64,000 nucleotides of DNA from Streptomyces sp. NK15101 (GTDB lineage Bacteria > Actinomycetota > Actinomycetes > Streptomycetales > Streptomycetaceae): assembly GCF_020400725.1 (NCBI RefSeq), contig NZ_JAINVG010000008.1, positions 1 to 64,000 on the forward strand. Direction: 5' to 3'. Shown in pieces: positions 42,210 through 50,622 of this stretch (positions are counted from its first letter, which is position 1; every line of letters begins with the position of its first letter). Below the pieces are notes generated by a model, which ran no database searches, was not told where the DNA came from, and saw only the letters and a program-made list of their open reading frames with translations. Both the position numbers and the translations under genes were made by a program.

Positions 42210-43430
42210 GTGTCCGTCTCCGTGCTCTCCAAAACCCGCGCCCGGCCCTGGCCCCTGGCCACCGCCGCGGTGGTCTGCCTGCTCTCGCTCACGGCCTTCT
42301 GGGTGGCGCAACGCCTCGCCCACGTGAACATGCTCGACGTGATGGTCTACCGGGCCGAGGGCGAGACGGTCCGGGCCGGTGGCGACCTGTACGCGATGCG
42401 CGCGACCTCGGCGAACCTCGGCATGACCTACCCGCCCTTCGCGGCGCTTCTGTTCGTCCCGCTGACCCTGGTGGACGTCCCGCTGATGCGGACGCTCACC
42501 ACGGCGGGGAACCTGCTCCTGGTGGTCGCCCTGGTCCAGCTGTCGCTCCGGCTGGTCCGCCCCTCGCTGTCGCGTACGGACCTGTGGCGCACGACGCTGT
42601 GGGTCGCCGCCGTCGTGGTCTGGTGCGAGCCGGTGTGGACGACCCTGCGGTACGGCCAGATCAACCTGCTCATAGCGGTGGCGGTGCTCTGGGACCTCAC
42701 CCGCCGCGAGGGCGGCCGCCTGGCCGGCCTGGGCATCGGTCTGGCGACCGCGGTGAAGCTCACTCCGGGGCTCTTCGTGGTCCTCCTGCTCGCCGCCGGC
42801 CTGCTGCTGTGGCGCCGGGACCGGGGCATGAACCAGTGGCTGCGCACGGCCCTGACGGCGACCGGGGTGTTCCTCGGGACGACGCTGGCCGTGGCGGTCG
42901 CCCTGCCCGCCGACTCGAAGCGGTTCTGGACGGAGACGCTGTTCGAGACCGGCCGGGTCGGCTTCGCCGAGGAGACCGCCAACCAGTCGATCCGCGGAGT
43001 CCTGGCCCGGCTGATGCACACGGACGACCCGGGCATGTGGTGGGCGGTGACCGCGGCCGTCCTGGGCGGCGCGGCGATGGTGCTCGCCGTACGGGCGGCG
43101 GTGCGCGGCGACAAGGCGGTGGCCGTGGTCGTCTGCGCGTTCACGGCGCTGATGATCAGCCCGATCTCGTGGTCCCACCACTGGGTCTGGTGCGTGCCCC
43201 TGCTGGTCCTGCTCGCGGACCGCGCCACGCGCGCGTGGCCGGTGACGGGGGCGGTGGCACTGGCCTTCGCCTCGTTCGCGCTGTGGTGGGTCCCGCACGA
43301 CCCGGGCCGCCCCGAACTGGACCAGAACGCGGGCCAGATGCTGCTCTCGGCGGTCTATCCGCTGACGGCGACGGCGCTTCTCGTGGGGTACGCGCTGACG
43401 CTGCGGCGTCAGGCCGTCGCGAAGGAGTAG
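42210..43430 (+). CDS. GT87-family polyprenyl-phosphomannose-dependent mannosyltransferase-like protein
   Basis: 406 residues from GTG 42210. Nine to eleven membrane segments with the GT-C style acidic residue near the first loop (VNMLDVMVYRAEGE, Asp 43) and the MTYPPFAALLFVPLT and RYGQINLLIAVAVLWDLTRR motifs typical of GT87 (DUF2029). Mycobacterial homologues transfer mannose from a lipid carrier outside the membrane to glycolipids. The acceptor here is unknown. The start is 122 bases from the tRNA, and the gene overlaps the zinc-ribbon gene tail by 22 bases. Confidence 0.88.
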   Translation: MSVSVLSKTRARPWPLATAAVVCLLSLTAFWVAQRLAHVNMLDVMVYRAEGETVRAGGDLYAMRATSANLGMTYPPFAALLFVPLTLVDVPLMRTLTTAGNLLLVVALVQLSLRLVRPSLSRTDLWRTTLWVAAVVVWCEPVWTTLRYGQINLLIAVAVLWDLTRREGGRLAGLGIGLATAVKLTPGLFVVLLLAAGLLLWRRDRGMNQWLRTALTATGVFLGTTLAVAVALPADSKRFWTETLFETGRVGFAEETANQSIRGVLARLMHTDDPGMWWAVTAAVLGGAAMVLAVRAAVRGDKAVAVVVCAFTALMISPISWSHHWVWCVPLLVLLADRATRAWPVTGAVALAFASFALWWVPHDPGRPELDQNAGQMLLSAVYPLTATALLVGYALTLRRQAVAKE

Positions 43431-43642
43431 AAGCGCTTGAGGGTGCAGTGCTCGTCGAGGAGCCGGCCGTAGATCGGCTCCCCCTCCAGCTCGCGGTAGG
43501 TCTCGATGGGGTCGCCTTTTATGATCAGCGCCCGCGCGCACTCCTCGCACCAGTACTGGAACTCGGGGTTGACGGGGTCCATGTCGCGCACGATGGGCGT
43601 ACCGCTGCCGCACCAGTCGCACTTCCGCCTGTGTGCACCCAT
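43409..43642 (-). CDS. Small zinc-ribbon protein
   Basis: 77 residues from ATG 43642 (MGAHRRKCDWCGSGTPIVRD). Two CxxC knuckles, CDWC and CEEC, form a likely zinc ribbon, followed by YRELEGEPIYGRLLDEHC. No named family. Its 3' end overlaps the GT87 gene convergently by 22 bases. It follows a possible tiny ORF ending at 43646, giving TGATTGATG at the junction. Confidence 0.7.
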   Translation of the reverse strand: MGAHRRKCDWCGSGTPIVRDMDPVNPEFQYWCEECARALIIKGDPIETYRELEGEPIYGRLLDEHCTLKRFYSFATA

Positions 43643-43645
43643 CAA

Positions 43646-43717
43646 TCAGCTCCAGCTGTAGCCGCAGGCCGTGCACCCATAGGACACCCTGCCGTTGTCG
43701 CCGAGCACTTGGGTCAC
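43646..43717 (-). CDS. Possible tiny zinc-knuckle ORF
   Basis: An open frame ends GRVSYGCTACGYSWS then TGA. Candidate starts are GTG 43717 or GTG 43708; GGGAGG lies 9 bases before the latter. Only about 20 to 23 residues with one CxxC, so coding is uncertain. It may belong with the neighbouring zinc-ribbon gene. Confidence 0.25.
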   Translation of the reverse strand: MTQVLGDNGRVSYGCTACGYSWS

Positions 43718-43779
43718 CCTCCCGTCCGGATCCTCGTCCCCCTCCGGCCGTCCGATTCTGCCATGGCCCCGCAAGAGGG

Positions 43780-45213
43780 TCAGCGTGATCGTCGCGGCAG
43801 CCCCGCGGCGGCGCCCGCGACGGAGGCGGCGGCCAGGGCGAGGGCGGTCGCCCACAGCGCGTCGGCGGACTCCTGGGCTCCGGAACCCGCGTACCGGCCG
43901 AGGAAGAGAGAACCGAACGCGGCGACGCCCACGAGCTGCCCGAGCTGGGTGACGGTGGCGAGCAGCCCGCTGGCGTCGGCCGCGTCCTCGGGGCGCACGG
44001 TGGCCAGCGCCCCGGTCAGGGCCGGGCTGAAGGCCAGCGAGATCCCCGCACCGAACGCCCCCAGGGCCGGGTAGAGCCCCCAGCCGCCGGTACCGCCGTC
44101 CACGAGCAGCCCCCCGACGGCGAGGAGCGCCGCGGCCGCGAGCAGGAATCCGGCTGGGACCGGCTCACGGTGCAGCCGGGCCGGCCAGCGCCGCCAGGTC
44201 AGGCCGACGGCGCCGAAGACGGCGGCGGCGGGCCCGAAGGTGAGTCCGGCGCGCAGGGCGCTGTGGCCGAGCCCGCCCTGCAGGTGCAGGGTCAGGGTGA
44301 ACAGGAAGCCGGCGTTGACGCCCATCGCCGCGGAGATCCAGAGGACGGCCCGCCCCATGCCGGGAACGCGCAGCACGCGCGGGGCGATCAGCGGTGTGCC
44401 GCCGCGCCGGGCGAGCCGGGACTCGTGGGCGCCGAAGACGGCGGCGAGCAGCAGTGAGCCTCCGAGGGAGAACCAGGACCACAGCGGCCAGCCCCGCTCC
44501 TGGCCGAGGACCAGGGGGACGGTCAGCAGGGACACGGCGGCGGCGAGCAGGAGCAGCCCCGGCAGGTCGAGGGCACGCGCACGCGTGGGCCCCGCGTGGA
44601 CGTCGCGGGGCAGCACCCGGACGCCGAGGACGAGCAGGGCGACCCCGAGGGGGACGTTGACCAGGAAGACCGGCCGCCAGCCGGTGCCGAAGAGGTCGGC
44701 GCTGACCAGGACGCCGCCGACGACCTGACCGGCGGCCGCGCCGATGGCCAGGACCGCGGAGTAGGCGCTGAGGGCGCGGACCCGGCGCTCGCCCGTGAAG
44801 TTGCGCTGGATGAGGCTCAGCACCTGAGGGATCATCACTGCCGACCCCGCGCCCTGCACCAGCCGGAAGGCGATCAACTGACCGGCGTCCGCGGCGAGTC
44901 CGCAGGCGAGGGAGGCGGCGGTGAACAGGGCGAGGCCGCCGAGGTACGCCCGCCGGTGGCCGATCAGGTCTCCGAGGCGGGCCCCGGTGATCAGCAACAC
45001 CGCGTAGGCGATGGTGTATCCGGCGATGACGAACTGGAGCGCGCCTCCGGAGGCGGAGAGTTCGGTCCGGATGGTGGGGGCTGCGACGTTGACGATGAAG
45101 ACGTCGAGGAGCGCCATGAACTGGGCGGCGAGCACCACTCCGAGCAGCAGCCCGGGCCGGTTGTCGGTGGCACGGTCTTTACTGGGTGCGGGACGTGTCG
45201 TGGTCGAGGTCAT
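43780..45213 (-). CDS. MFS drug-efflux transporter, DHA2 (EmrB/QacA) family
   Basis: 477 residues from ATG 45213. Motifs: AAQFMALLDVFIVNVAAPTI in helix 1, GARLGDLIGHRRAYLGGLAL as motif A, FRLVQGAGSAVMIPQVLSLI in the helix-4 region. About 14 membrane segments. It is divergent from the MmyB-type regulator at 45315, exactly the layout of 1340-3745. The two exporters are paralogous but clearly different in sequence (for example motif A GRIGDLFGRKK against GARLGDLIGHRR). Substrate unknown. Confidence 0.9.
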   Translation of the reverse strand: MTSTTTRPAPSKDRATDNRPGLLLGVVLAAQFMALLDVFIVNVAAPTIRTELSASGGALQFVIAGYTIAYAVLLITGARLGDLIGHRRAYLGGLALFTAASLACGLAADAGQLIAFRLVQGAGSAVMIPQVLSLIQRNFTGERRVRALSAYSAVLAIGAAAGQVVGGVLVSADLFGTGWRPVFLVNVPLGVALLVLGVRVLPRDVHAGPTRARALDLPGLLLLAAAVSLLTVPLVLGQERGWPLWSWFSLGGSLLLAAVFGAHESRLARRGGTPLIAPRVLRVPGMGRAVLWISAAMGVNAGFLFTLTLHLQGGLGHSALRAGLTFGPAAAVFGAVGLTWRRWPARLHREPVPAGFLLAAAALLAVGGLLVDGGTGGWGLYPALGAFGAGISLAFSPALTGALATVRPEDAADASGLLATVTQLGQLVGVAAFGSLFLGRYAGSGAQESADALWATALALAAASVAGAAAGLPRRSR

Positions 45214-45314
45214 GCGAGGAGCGTGACCGTGATCGGATACGGGTAACGAGAGCCCGCCGATGCTGGTACTGACACCACCTGGCAGCGGCGGCACGGGGAC
45301 TCGACCATGGGGGT

Positions 45315-46196
45315 GTGACGATCGTGGCAGCGCTACCGACACAGCGACGGCGACGACCGGAACTGGCCGCGTTCCTGCGCAGCCGCCGGGCCAGGGTGAC
45401 CCCGGAGGACGTGGGCATGCCGCCGGGACTCCGCCGGCGCACGCCGGGGCTGCGCCGCGAGGAGGTCGCCCAGCTCTCCGGCGTCGGCGTCACCTGGTAC
45501 ACCTGGCTGGAGCAGGGCCGGCCGATCAACGCCTCCGCGCAGGTCCTCGACGCGGTGGCCCGCACCCTGCGGCTCGACCGGCCGGAGCGCGAGCACCTCT
45601 ACCACCTCGCCGAAGTGCCGTACGCACCGGACCGGCCGGCCCTGGACGTCCCGGAGGTGAGCCCGGAGATCCAGGGGATCCTCGACGCCCTGGACCGGCT
45701 CCCGGCGGTGCTCTACAACGCGCGCTACGACGTGCTCGCGACCAACGCCCTGTACGAGCGTCTCCTGATGCAGGACGGACCGGGCCTGGACACCGGCCCG
45801 TTCGGCATACGCAACGTGCTCTGGGCGCTGTTCAGCGTGCCGGGGCCCAAGTGTCCGGTGGTCGACCGGAAGCGGGAGCTCCCGCTGATGGTGGCCCAGT
45901 TGCGGGGCGCGTACGGCCGCCACGTGGGCGAGCCCGAGTGGGAGGAGTTCGTACGGCGTCTCGCGGAGGCCAGCCCGGAGTTCGCCCGGCTGTGGCGCAG
46001 CGGCGACGTGGTCCCGCCGGGGACGAGGGTGAAGACCTTCCGGCACGATCTGACGGGTGAGATCCGGCTGACCTCGGTCTCCCTCTCGGTCAACGGGATG
46101 CCGGAGTGCCGGATCGTGACGTACACGCCGAGCGACGAGGAGAGCCGCCGTGGGATCGAGATCCTGCGTGCCATGGACGGACCGCGGGCCACGTGA
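45315..46196 (+). CDS. MmyB-type helix-turn-helix transcriptional regulator (second copy)
   Basis: 293 residues from GTG 45315. Same architecture as the 1340-2227 gene: LRREEVAQLSGVGVTWYTWL in the helix-turn-helix and a PAS-like MLTR ligand-binding domain (ILDALDRLPAVLYNARYDVL). It is divergent from the DHA2 exporter by 101 bases; GCTGGTACT and AGGTGGTGT half-sites at 45262-45283 may form its operator. It ends 48 bases before tRNA-Ala copy 3, with a terminator hairpin between. Confidence 0.9.
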   Translation: MTIVAALPTQRRRRPELAAFLRSRRARVTPEDVGMPPGLRRRTPGLRREEVAQLSGVGVTWYTWLEQGRPINASAQVLDAVARTLRLDRPEREHLYHLAEVPYAPDRPALDVPEVSPEIQGILDALDRLPAVLYNARYDVLATNALYERLLMQDGPGLDTGPFGIRNVLWALFSVPGPKCPVVDRKRELPLMVAQLRGAYGRHVGEPEWEEFVRRLAEASPEFARLWRSGDVVPPGTRVKTFRHDLTGEIRLTSVSLSVNGMPECRIVTYTPSDEESRRGIEILRAMDGPRAT

Positions 46197-46205
46197 CGGA
46201 ACGAC

Positions 46206-46235
46206 GGATCCCGCCCCCTGCCGGGGACGGGATCC
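46206..46235. terminator. Terminator serving tRNA-Ala copy 3 and the regulator
   Basis: GGATCCCGCCCC pairs with GGGG(A)CGGGATCC, one bulged A, between the convergent tRNA and regulator genes. Confidence 0.75.
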
Positions 46236-46243
46236 GGTGACTG

Positions 46244-46316
46244 TGGAGCTAAGGAGAATTGAACTCCTGACCTCCTGCATGCCATGCAGGCGCTCTACCA
46301 ACTGAGCTATAGCCCC
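46244..46316 (-). tRNA. tRNA-Ala(GGC), copy 3
   Basis: 73 bases, identical to the copies at 41871 and 42015; anticodon GGC, no encoded CCA. It lies 4.2 kb from copy 2, with the GT87/regulator/exporter module between them. Confidence 0.97.
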
Positions 46317-46420
46317 TTGTGTTCTTCGTGTTCTTCGCGCCGCGCGCTCCGAACAAGAAGAACTCTAGCCTGTGACCTGCCGGAAAGTGAAATCCGGGTC
46401 CGGCAGGCCGGTCGTGGGGC

Positions 46421-47074
46421 TCAGTCGTCGTCGCCGAGGACCGGCTCGGGCAGCGTGCCGGCGTTGTGCTCCATCAGGCGCCAGCCGCGCGCGCCCTCGC
46501 CGAGGACCGACCAGCAGCAGTTGGAGAGCCCGCCCAGGCTCTCCCAGTGCCGGGCCTCCAGGCCCAGGAGCCGGCCGATGGTGGTGCGGATGGTGCCGCC
46601 GTGGCTGACCACGACGAGCGTGCCGTCCTCGGGGAGCTTGTCGGCGTGCTCCAGGACCACCGGGGCGGCCCGGTCGGCCACCTCGGTCTCGAGCTCGCCG
46701 CCGCCCCGGCGCACGGGCTCGCCGCGCTTCCAGGCGGCGTACTGCTCGCCGTACCGCGCGACGATCTCGTCGTGGGTCAGTCCCTGCCACTCCCCCGCGT
46801 ACGTCTCGCGCAGGGCGGAGTCGTGGGCGACGGCGTGGCCGGTGATCGACGCGAGTTCCGCGGCGGTGGCCGCCGCCCGCTTCAGGTCGGAGGCCACGAT
46901 GGCGTCCGGCTTGAGCGCGGCGAGCAGCCGTGCGGCCCGGCGCGCCTGGGCGACGCCGGTCTCCGTCAGCTCGATGTCGGTCGAGCCCTGGAAGCGGCGC
47001 TCCAGGTTCCAGGAGGTCTGGCCGTGACGCCAGAGGACGATGCGGCGGCCGCTGCCGCCCTTGGCGGCGCTCAG
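46421..47074 (-). CDS. Histidine-phosphatase (phosphoglycerate-mutase-like), CTG start
   Basis: 217 residues. The catalytic RHG motif appears as LWRHGQTSWNLERRFQGSTD, with the second His in VVVSHGGTIRTTIG. The frame is blocked by an in-frame stop just upstream of the N-terminus, and no ATG, GTG or TTG lies between that stop and the RHG motif. The only fitting start is CTG at 47074 (Leu-Ser-Ala-Ala-Lys-Gly-Gly), which overlaps the rsfS stop as CTGA, mirroring the ATGA and GTGA overlaps elsewhere. The family removes phosphate from diverse metabolites; the substrate is unknown. It is conserved after rsfS in actinobacteria. Confidence 0.85.
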   Translation of the reverse strand: MSAAKGGSGRRIVLWRHGQTSWNLERRFQGSTDIELTETGVAQARRAARLLAALKPDAIVASDLKRAAATAAELASITGHAVAHDSALRETYAGEWQGLTHDEIVARYGEQYAAWKRGEPVRRGGGELETEVADRAAPVVLEHADKLPEDGTLVVVSHGGTIRTTIGRLLGLEARHWESLGGLSNCCWSVLGEGARGWRLMEHNAGTLPEPVLGDDD

Positions 47075-47535
47075 CTCAGCTCACCGTCCGGTCCTTCGGG
47101 AAGGCCGGAGCCGGCCTCGATGTCGGCGCCGGTCAGGGCGGCGTGCTCGGCGGCCTTGCCGCGGGTGTTCACGGCGTCCTCGGGCAGGTCGAGCTCGGGG
47201 CAGTCCTTCCACAGCCGCTCGAGGGCGTAGAAGACCCGCTCCTCGCTGTGCTGGACGTGGACGACGATGTCGACGTAGTCCAGGAGGATCCAGCGCGCGT
47301 CGCGGTCGCCCTCACGGCGGACCGGCTTGGCGCCGAGCTCCTTGAGCAGCCGCTCCTCGATCTCGTCGACGATCGACTTGACCTGGCGGTCGTTGGGCGC
47401 GGAGGCGAGCAGGAAGGCGTCGGTGATCGACAGCACGTCGCTGACGTCGTACGCGATGATGTCGTGCGCGAGCCGGTCGGCGGCCGCCTGGGCGGCGGTC
47501 TTGACGAGCTCGATGGAACGGTCCGTGGCGGTCAC
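47071..47535 (-). CDS. rsfS: Ribosome silencing factor RsfS
   Basis: 154 residues from GTG 47535 (TATDRSIELVKTAAQAAADR). The Iojap domain is visible: DIIAYDVSDVLSITDAFLLA, RQVKSIVDEIEERL, and DARWILLDYVDIVVHVQHSE. RsfS binds L14 on the 50S subunit and blocks subunit joining when nutrients are short. Its tail is extended and acidic after the domain. It sits between the LCP-like gene and the phosphatase, with nadD upstream, the usual actinobacterial order. Confidence 0.95.
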   Translation of the reverse strand: MTATDRSIELVKTAAQAAADRLAHDIIAYDVSDVLSITDAFLLASAPNDRQVKSIVDEIEERLLKELGAKPVRREGDRDARWILLDYVDIVVHVQHSEERVFYALERLWKDCPELDLPEDAVNTRGKAAEHAALTGADIEAGSGLPEGPDGELS

Positions 47536-47619
47536 AAGCAGGCTTTCGTCGGCGGTCCAGTACCCCTCCAGGGTCTCACGGACCGCCGACGGCCCCGTCG
47601 GCGTTTTCCGGGGCGCCCC

Positions 47620-49341
47620 TTACCGGCGCCCCGGGACCTTGTAGTCCTGGCCCAGGATCACGGTGACCGCGATCGTTCCCGAGGGCTTGCCCTTCTCCAC
47701 GGAGGAGGCGGGCAGTCCCAGCGTCTTGGCCACCTCGGTGGCCGTCGCCTTCTGGGCGTCGTCGCCGTAGAGGACCTGCGATTCCTCCCGGGTCGCCGCG
47801 TCGGCACCGCCCACGAAGGTGAAGCCGCCGTTGATCAGGACGATCCGGGCCGCCTCGGCCGCCTTCTTGCCGGAACCGTCCCGCACCGAGACCCGGGGCA
47901 CCTCGCCCGCCTCGGGGGCGGTGACCTTGCCGCCCAGGATGTCCTTCACCACGCTGTCGCTCGCGCCCTCGGTCAGCTCGCCGTCCGGTCCCACCGGGAG
48001 CAGGGCCGTCTTGTAGTCGCCGATCTTGGCGTGCTCGGCGAGCTTGGCCAGGGAGGCGGCGAGGTCCTTCTCCGGGAGCGAGGGATCGAGGATCTGCTGG
48101 AGGGTCTCGATGGTGATCGTGGCCGTCTCGGGGTCGCTGGAGAACTTCCGCAGCACCCCGTACATGACCCCGCCGAAGCGCTGGAGCTGCTTGGCCTCGG
48201 CCTCGCCGGGCGCCCGGTAGGTGGCGTAGGCGACGGCGGCGCGACCGTTCAGCGTCTGCTTCTCGCCCTGCCGGACCAGCGGCTCGGCGCCCTTCTTGGT
48301 GTCGGGGACGTCCGTGTCGGTGTCGATCTCGATGCCGCTGACGGACTCGACGAGGTTCTCCAGGTAGGGGGTGTCCAGCCGCCAGGTGCCGGTGATCTCC
48401 GTCCCGAGCAGGTTGCCGATCGACTCCCGGGTGCCGCTGGAGCCGTCGTCCTCGACGGACTTCCCGAGGGTGGTCCCGGCGCCCTCGGCGTCGGCGACGA
48501 CGACGGAGTTGGGGAGGAGGACCGTGGTGCCCTGGCGGGTGGTGGCGTTGTCCACGAGCAGGGCGGTGGAGGTGGTGCCGTTCTTGATGTCGTGGAGGTG
48601 GACGACGATCGTGTCGCGCTGCTGCGGTCCGGTCGCGGCGTTCCCGCCCCTGCCCTCCGGATCGGACGAACCGGGGAGCAGGCCCGCCGACCAGAGGTAG
48701 CCGACGCCGCCGGCGACGGCGAGCACGAGGACGACGACGAGCGCGACGATCCGGTTGCGGCCGCGCCGCCTGGCCTCCTCGCGCCGCTCCGAGCGGCTCT
48801 CGGTGAACTTGAGCCAGTCGATGACGTCCTCGGAGTCCTCGTCGGGCTCCTCGATGAACGAGAACTGTTCCGTGCGGTACGCGCGGTCGTCCTCGGCCTG
48901 CCGCGGCGGGGCGGGGCGCTCGGACGCGGGGCGCTGGCCGGGGACTCCGGCCGGCGCCGCGACCGGGGCGGCGGGGGCCGCCGGCGGCGCCTGCACGGGA
49001 GTCTGCGCGGGGGCCTGGACGGGAGTCTGCGCCGGCGCGGGGGCGGGCTCGGGCCGGGCGGCCCACTGCTGTCCGGTGTCGTAGGACGGGTAGGCGTAGC
49101 CCTGCTGCCCGTAGGGGTCGTACTGCGCGGGCCGGTCCGGTTCCTGGACGGGCGGCTGCTGGGCGTACGGGTCGTAGCCGTACGCCTGCTGCGGCTGCTG
49201 TCCGGCGTACGGGTCGTAGTGCTGTGCGGGCGCCTGCTGCTGGGCCTGCGGCTGCTGGTACACCGGCTGCCCGTACTCGTCGTAGCCGATGATCTGCGGC
49301 TGCGGATAGTACGGGTCGTACGGGTGCTGCTGATCGTTCAC
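47620..49341 (-). CDS. LCP/LytR_C-domain membrane protein with degenerate catalytic residues
   Basis: 573 residues from GTG 49341. A Tyr/Gln/Pro-rich cytoplasmic tail (1-130, with repeated YDPYAQQ-type units and two copies of PAQTPVQAP) precedes one membrane segment (198-216). An LCP-like domain (RDTIVVHLHDIKNGTTST to about 420) and a C-terminal LytR_C domain (VRDGSGKKAAEAARIVLINGG) follow outside. In active LCP enzymes conserved Arg/Asp residues (SIPRD, YxRxR) bind the lipid pyrophosphate. Here the equivalents read VLLPNSV and VAYATYR, so ligase activity is doubtful. Active LCPs attach teichoic acids or arabinogalactan to peptidoglycan. Confidence 0.85.
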   Translation of the reverse strand: MNDQQHPYDPYYPQPQIIGYDEYGQPVYQQPQAQQQAPAQHYDPYAGQQPQQAYGYDPYAQQPPVQEPDRPAQYDPYGQQGYAYPSYDTGQQWAARPEPAPAPAQTPVQAPAQTPVQAPPAAPAAPVAAPAGVPGQRPASERPAPPRQAEDDRAYRTEQFSFIEEPDEDSEDVIDWLKFTESRSERREEARRRGRNRIVALVVVLVLAVAGGVGYLWSAGLLPGSSDPEGRGGNAATGPQQRDTIVVHLHDIKNGTTSTALLVDNATTRQGTTVLLPNSVVVADAEGAGTTLGKSVEDDGSSGTRESIGNLLGTEITGTWRLDTPYLENLVESVSGIEIDTDTDVPDTKKGAEPLVRQGEKQTLNGRAAVAYATYRAPGEAEAKQLQRFGGVMYGVLRKFSSDPETATITIETLQQILDPSLPEKDLAASLAKLAEHAKIGDYKTALLPVGPDGELTEGASDSVVKDILGGKVTAPEAGEVPRVSVRDGSGKKAAEAARIVLINGGFTFVGGADAATREESQVLYGDDAQKATATEVAKTLGLPASSVEKGKPSGTIAVTVILGQDYKVPGRR

Positions 49342-49360
49342 CGGTGCCCCTCCCCGAAGC

Positions 49361-49981
49361 TCACTCGCCGCGGTACAACTGGCGCTTGTCGATGTAGCGC
49401 ACCACGCCGTCCGGGACCAGGTACCAGACGGGATCGCCCTGCGCGACCCTCATGCGGCAGTCGGTGGAGGAGATGGCGAGCGCGGGGATCTCGACGAGCG
49501 AGACCCCGCCCTTGGGCAGTCCGTCGTCGGTGAGGTCGTGACCCGGTCGGGTGACGCCGATGAAGTGGGCGAGCGAGAAGAGCTCCTCGGCGTCGCGCCA
49601 GGTGAGGATCTGCGACAGCGCGTCGGCCCCGGTGATGAAGAACAGGTCCGAGTCGCTGTTGAGAGACCGCAGGTCCCGCAGGGTGTCGATGGTGTAGGTC
49701 GCGCCGCCGCGGTCGATGTCGATCCGGCTCACGGAGAACTGCGGGTTGGACGCCGTGGCGATGACCGTCATCAGATAGCGGTCCTCGGCCGCGGAGACGG
49801 CCTTGTGGCTCTTCTGCCACGGCTCCCCGGTCGGCACGAACACCACCTCGTCCAGGTGGAACAGGGCGGCGACCTCGCTGGCCGCCACCAGGTGTCCGTG
49901 GTGGATCGGGTCGAAGGTTCCGCCCATCACGCCGAGTCGGCGCTTGCCGCGCCCGCCAGTAGGCACTTCCTGCTCTCCCAT
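49361..49981 (-). CDS. nadD: Nicotinate-nucleotide adenylyltransferase
   Basis: 206 residues from ATG 49981 ([20 protein letters not shown]). The nucleotidyl-transferase signature [10 protein letters not shown] spans about 21-30, and [13 protein letters not shown] and [13 protein letters not shown] follow. The C-terminal site ISSTDCRMR is a variant of ISSTxIR. It makes nicotinate adenine dinucleotide, the penultimate step of NAD synthesis. It is 19 bases upstream of the LCP-like gene on the same strand, with rsfS further along, a widely conserved group. Confidence 0.95.
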   Translation of the reverse strand: MGEQEVPTGGRGKRRLGVMGGTFDPIHHGHLVAASEVAALFHLDEVVFVPTGEPWQKSHKAVSAAEDRYLMTVIATASNPQFSVSRIDIDRGGATYTIDTLRDLRSLNSDSDLFFITGADALSQILTWRDAEELFSLAHFIGVTRPGHDLTDDGLPKGGVSLVEIPALAISSTDCRMRVAQGDPVWYLVPDGVVRYIDKRQLYRGE

Positions 49982-50033
49982 GCGTGCAGAGCCTACTGGC
50001 ACGGCGGCGGACGCCGGATCAGCGGTCTCCGGT

Positions 50034-50195
50034 TCAGCGGTCGCGGTTGAAGCGGGTGGTGATCCACAGCAGCAGAAGCAGGGCGCCGAAGGCACCGAAG
50101 CCGGTGAGGTAGGGGCTGAGGCTTTCGTGGTTGCCGCCGTGCTCGGCACCCTCGGCGAGGGTGACCAGGTGGGCGGCGGTGCTGTGGAGGCTCAT
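50034..50195 (-). CDS. Micro-membrane protein, 53 residues
   Basis: ATG 50195, TGA at 50036-50034. The sequence is [20 protein letters not shown] and then [20 protein letters not shown], with one C-terminal membrane segment ([18 protein letters not shown]) and a basic end RFNRDR. It lies just upstream of nadD on the same strand. Short but with clean codon bias. No named family. Confidence 0.6.
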   Translation of the reverse strand: MSLHSTAAHLVTLAEGAEHGGNHESLSPYLTGFGAFGALLLLLWITTRFNRDR

Positions 50196-50278
50196 CTTCG
50201 GCAGACCTATCGATCGGGGATGGGAGCGGAGACTTCGCGCACATCGTATGCGGGCGGTCGCGGCGTGCTCACGCCGAC

Positions 50279-50494
50279 TCAGGCGTTGGCGCCGCGGTCC
50301 GTGCCGCCGCCGTCGCCGGTGCCGTCGCCGCCGCCGTCGCCGGTGTCATCGGAGCGGTACCCGCGCAGCAGGAACCAGGCGAGCAGGGCTCCGCCCGCGA
50401 TCGAGGCGAGCAGCAGGATCCGGAGCGTGTCGCCCAGCCCCTGCTGCGCGGCGGCCGCGAGCAGCACGGCTGCGGCGTCGACGGTGTCCGGCAT
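50279..50494 (-). CDS. Small single-pass membrane protein with acidic tail
   Basis: 71 residues from ATG 50494 (MPDTVDAAAVLLAAAAQQGL). One membrane segment (ILLLASIAGGALLAWFLL) is followed by a tail of GDG/DGG repeats (DDTGDGGGDGTGDGGGTDRG). It is divergent from the M48 protease. Its codons fit the genome bias. No family recognised; it may be a regulator or assembly factor of a membrane enzyme. Confidence 0.6.
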   Translation of the reverse strand: MPDTVDAAAVLLAAAAQQGLGDTLRILLLASIAGGALLAWFLLRGYRSDDTGDGGGDGTGDGGGTDRGANA

Positions 50495-50622
50495 GCCGGT
50501 CGTGCCCTTCGGTCGTCCGCTGTGTCCTGGTTATCCACAGGCTCCGGCACACGGTAGCGCCAGCGCCTACGCTGGGGTCAGTCAGGGGGACGAGCACCGA
50601 CTCGTACGAACAGGGGGCATCC

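Noticed and set aside
42088..46243. tRNA-bracketed segment as an integrated element
   Set aside because: No integrase, relaxase or phage gene is present, so mobility is not supported beyond the direct tRNA repeats.
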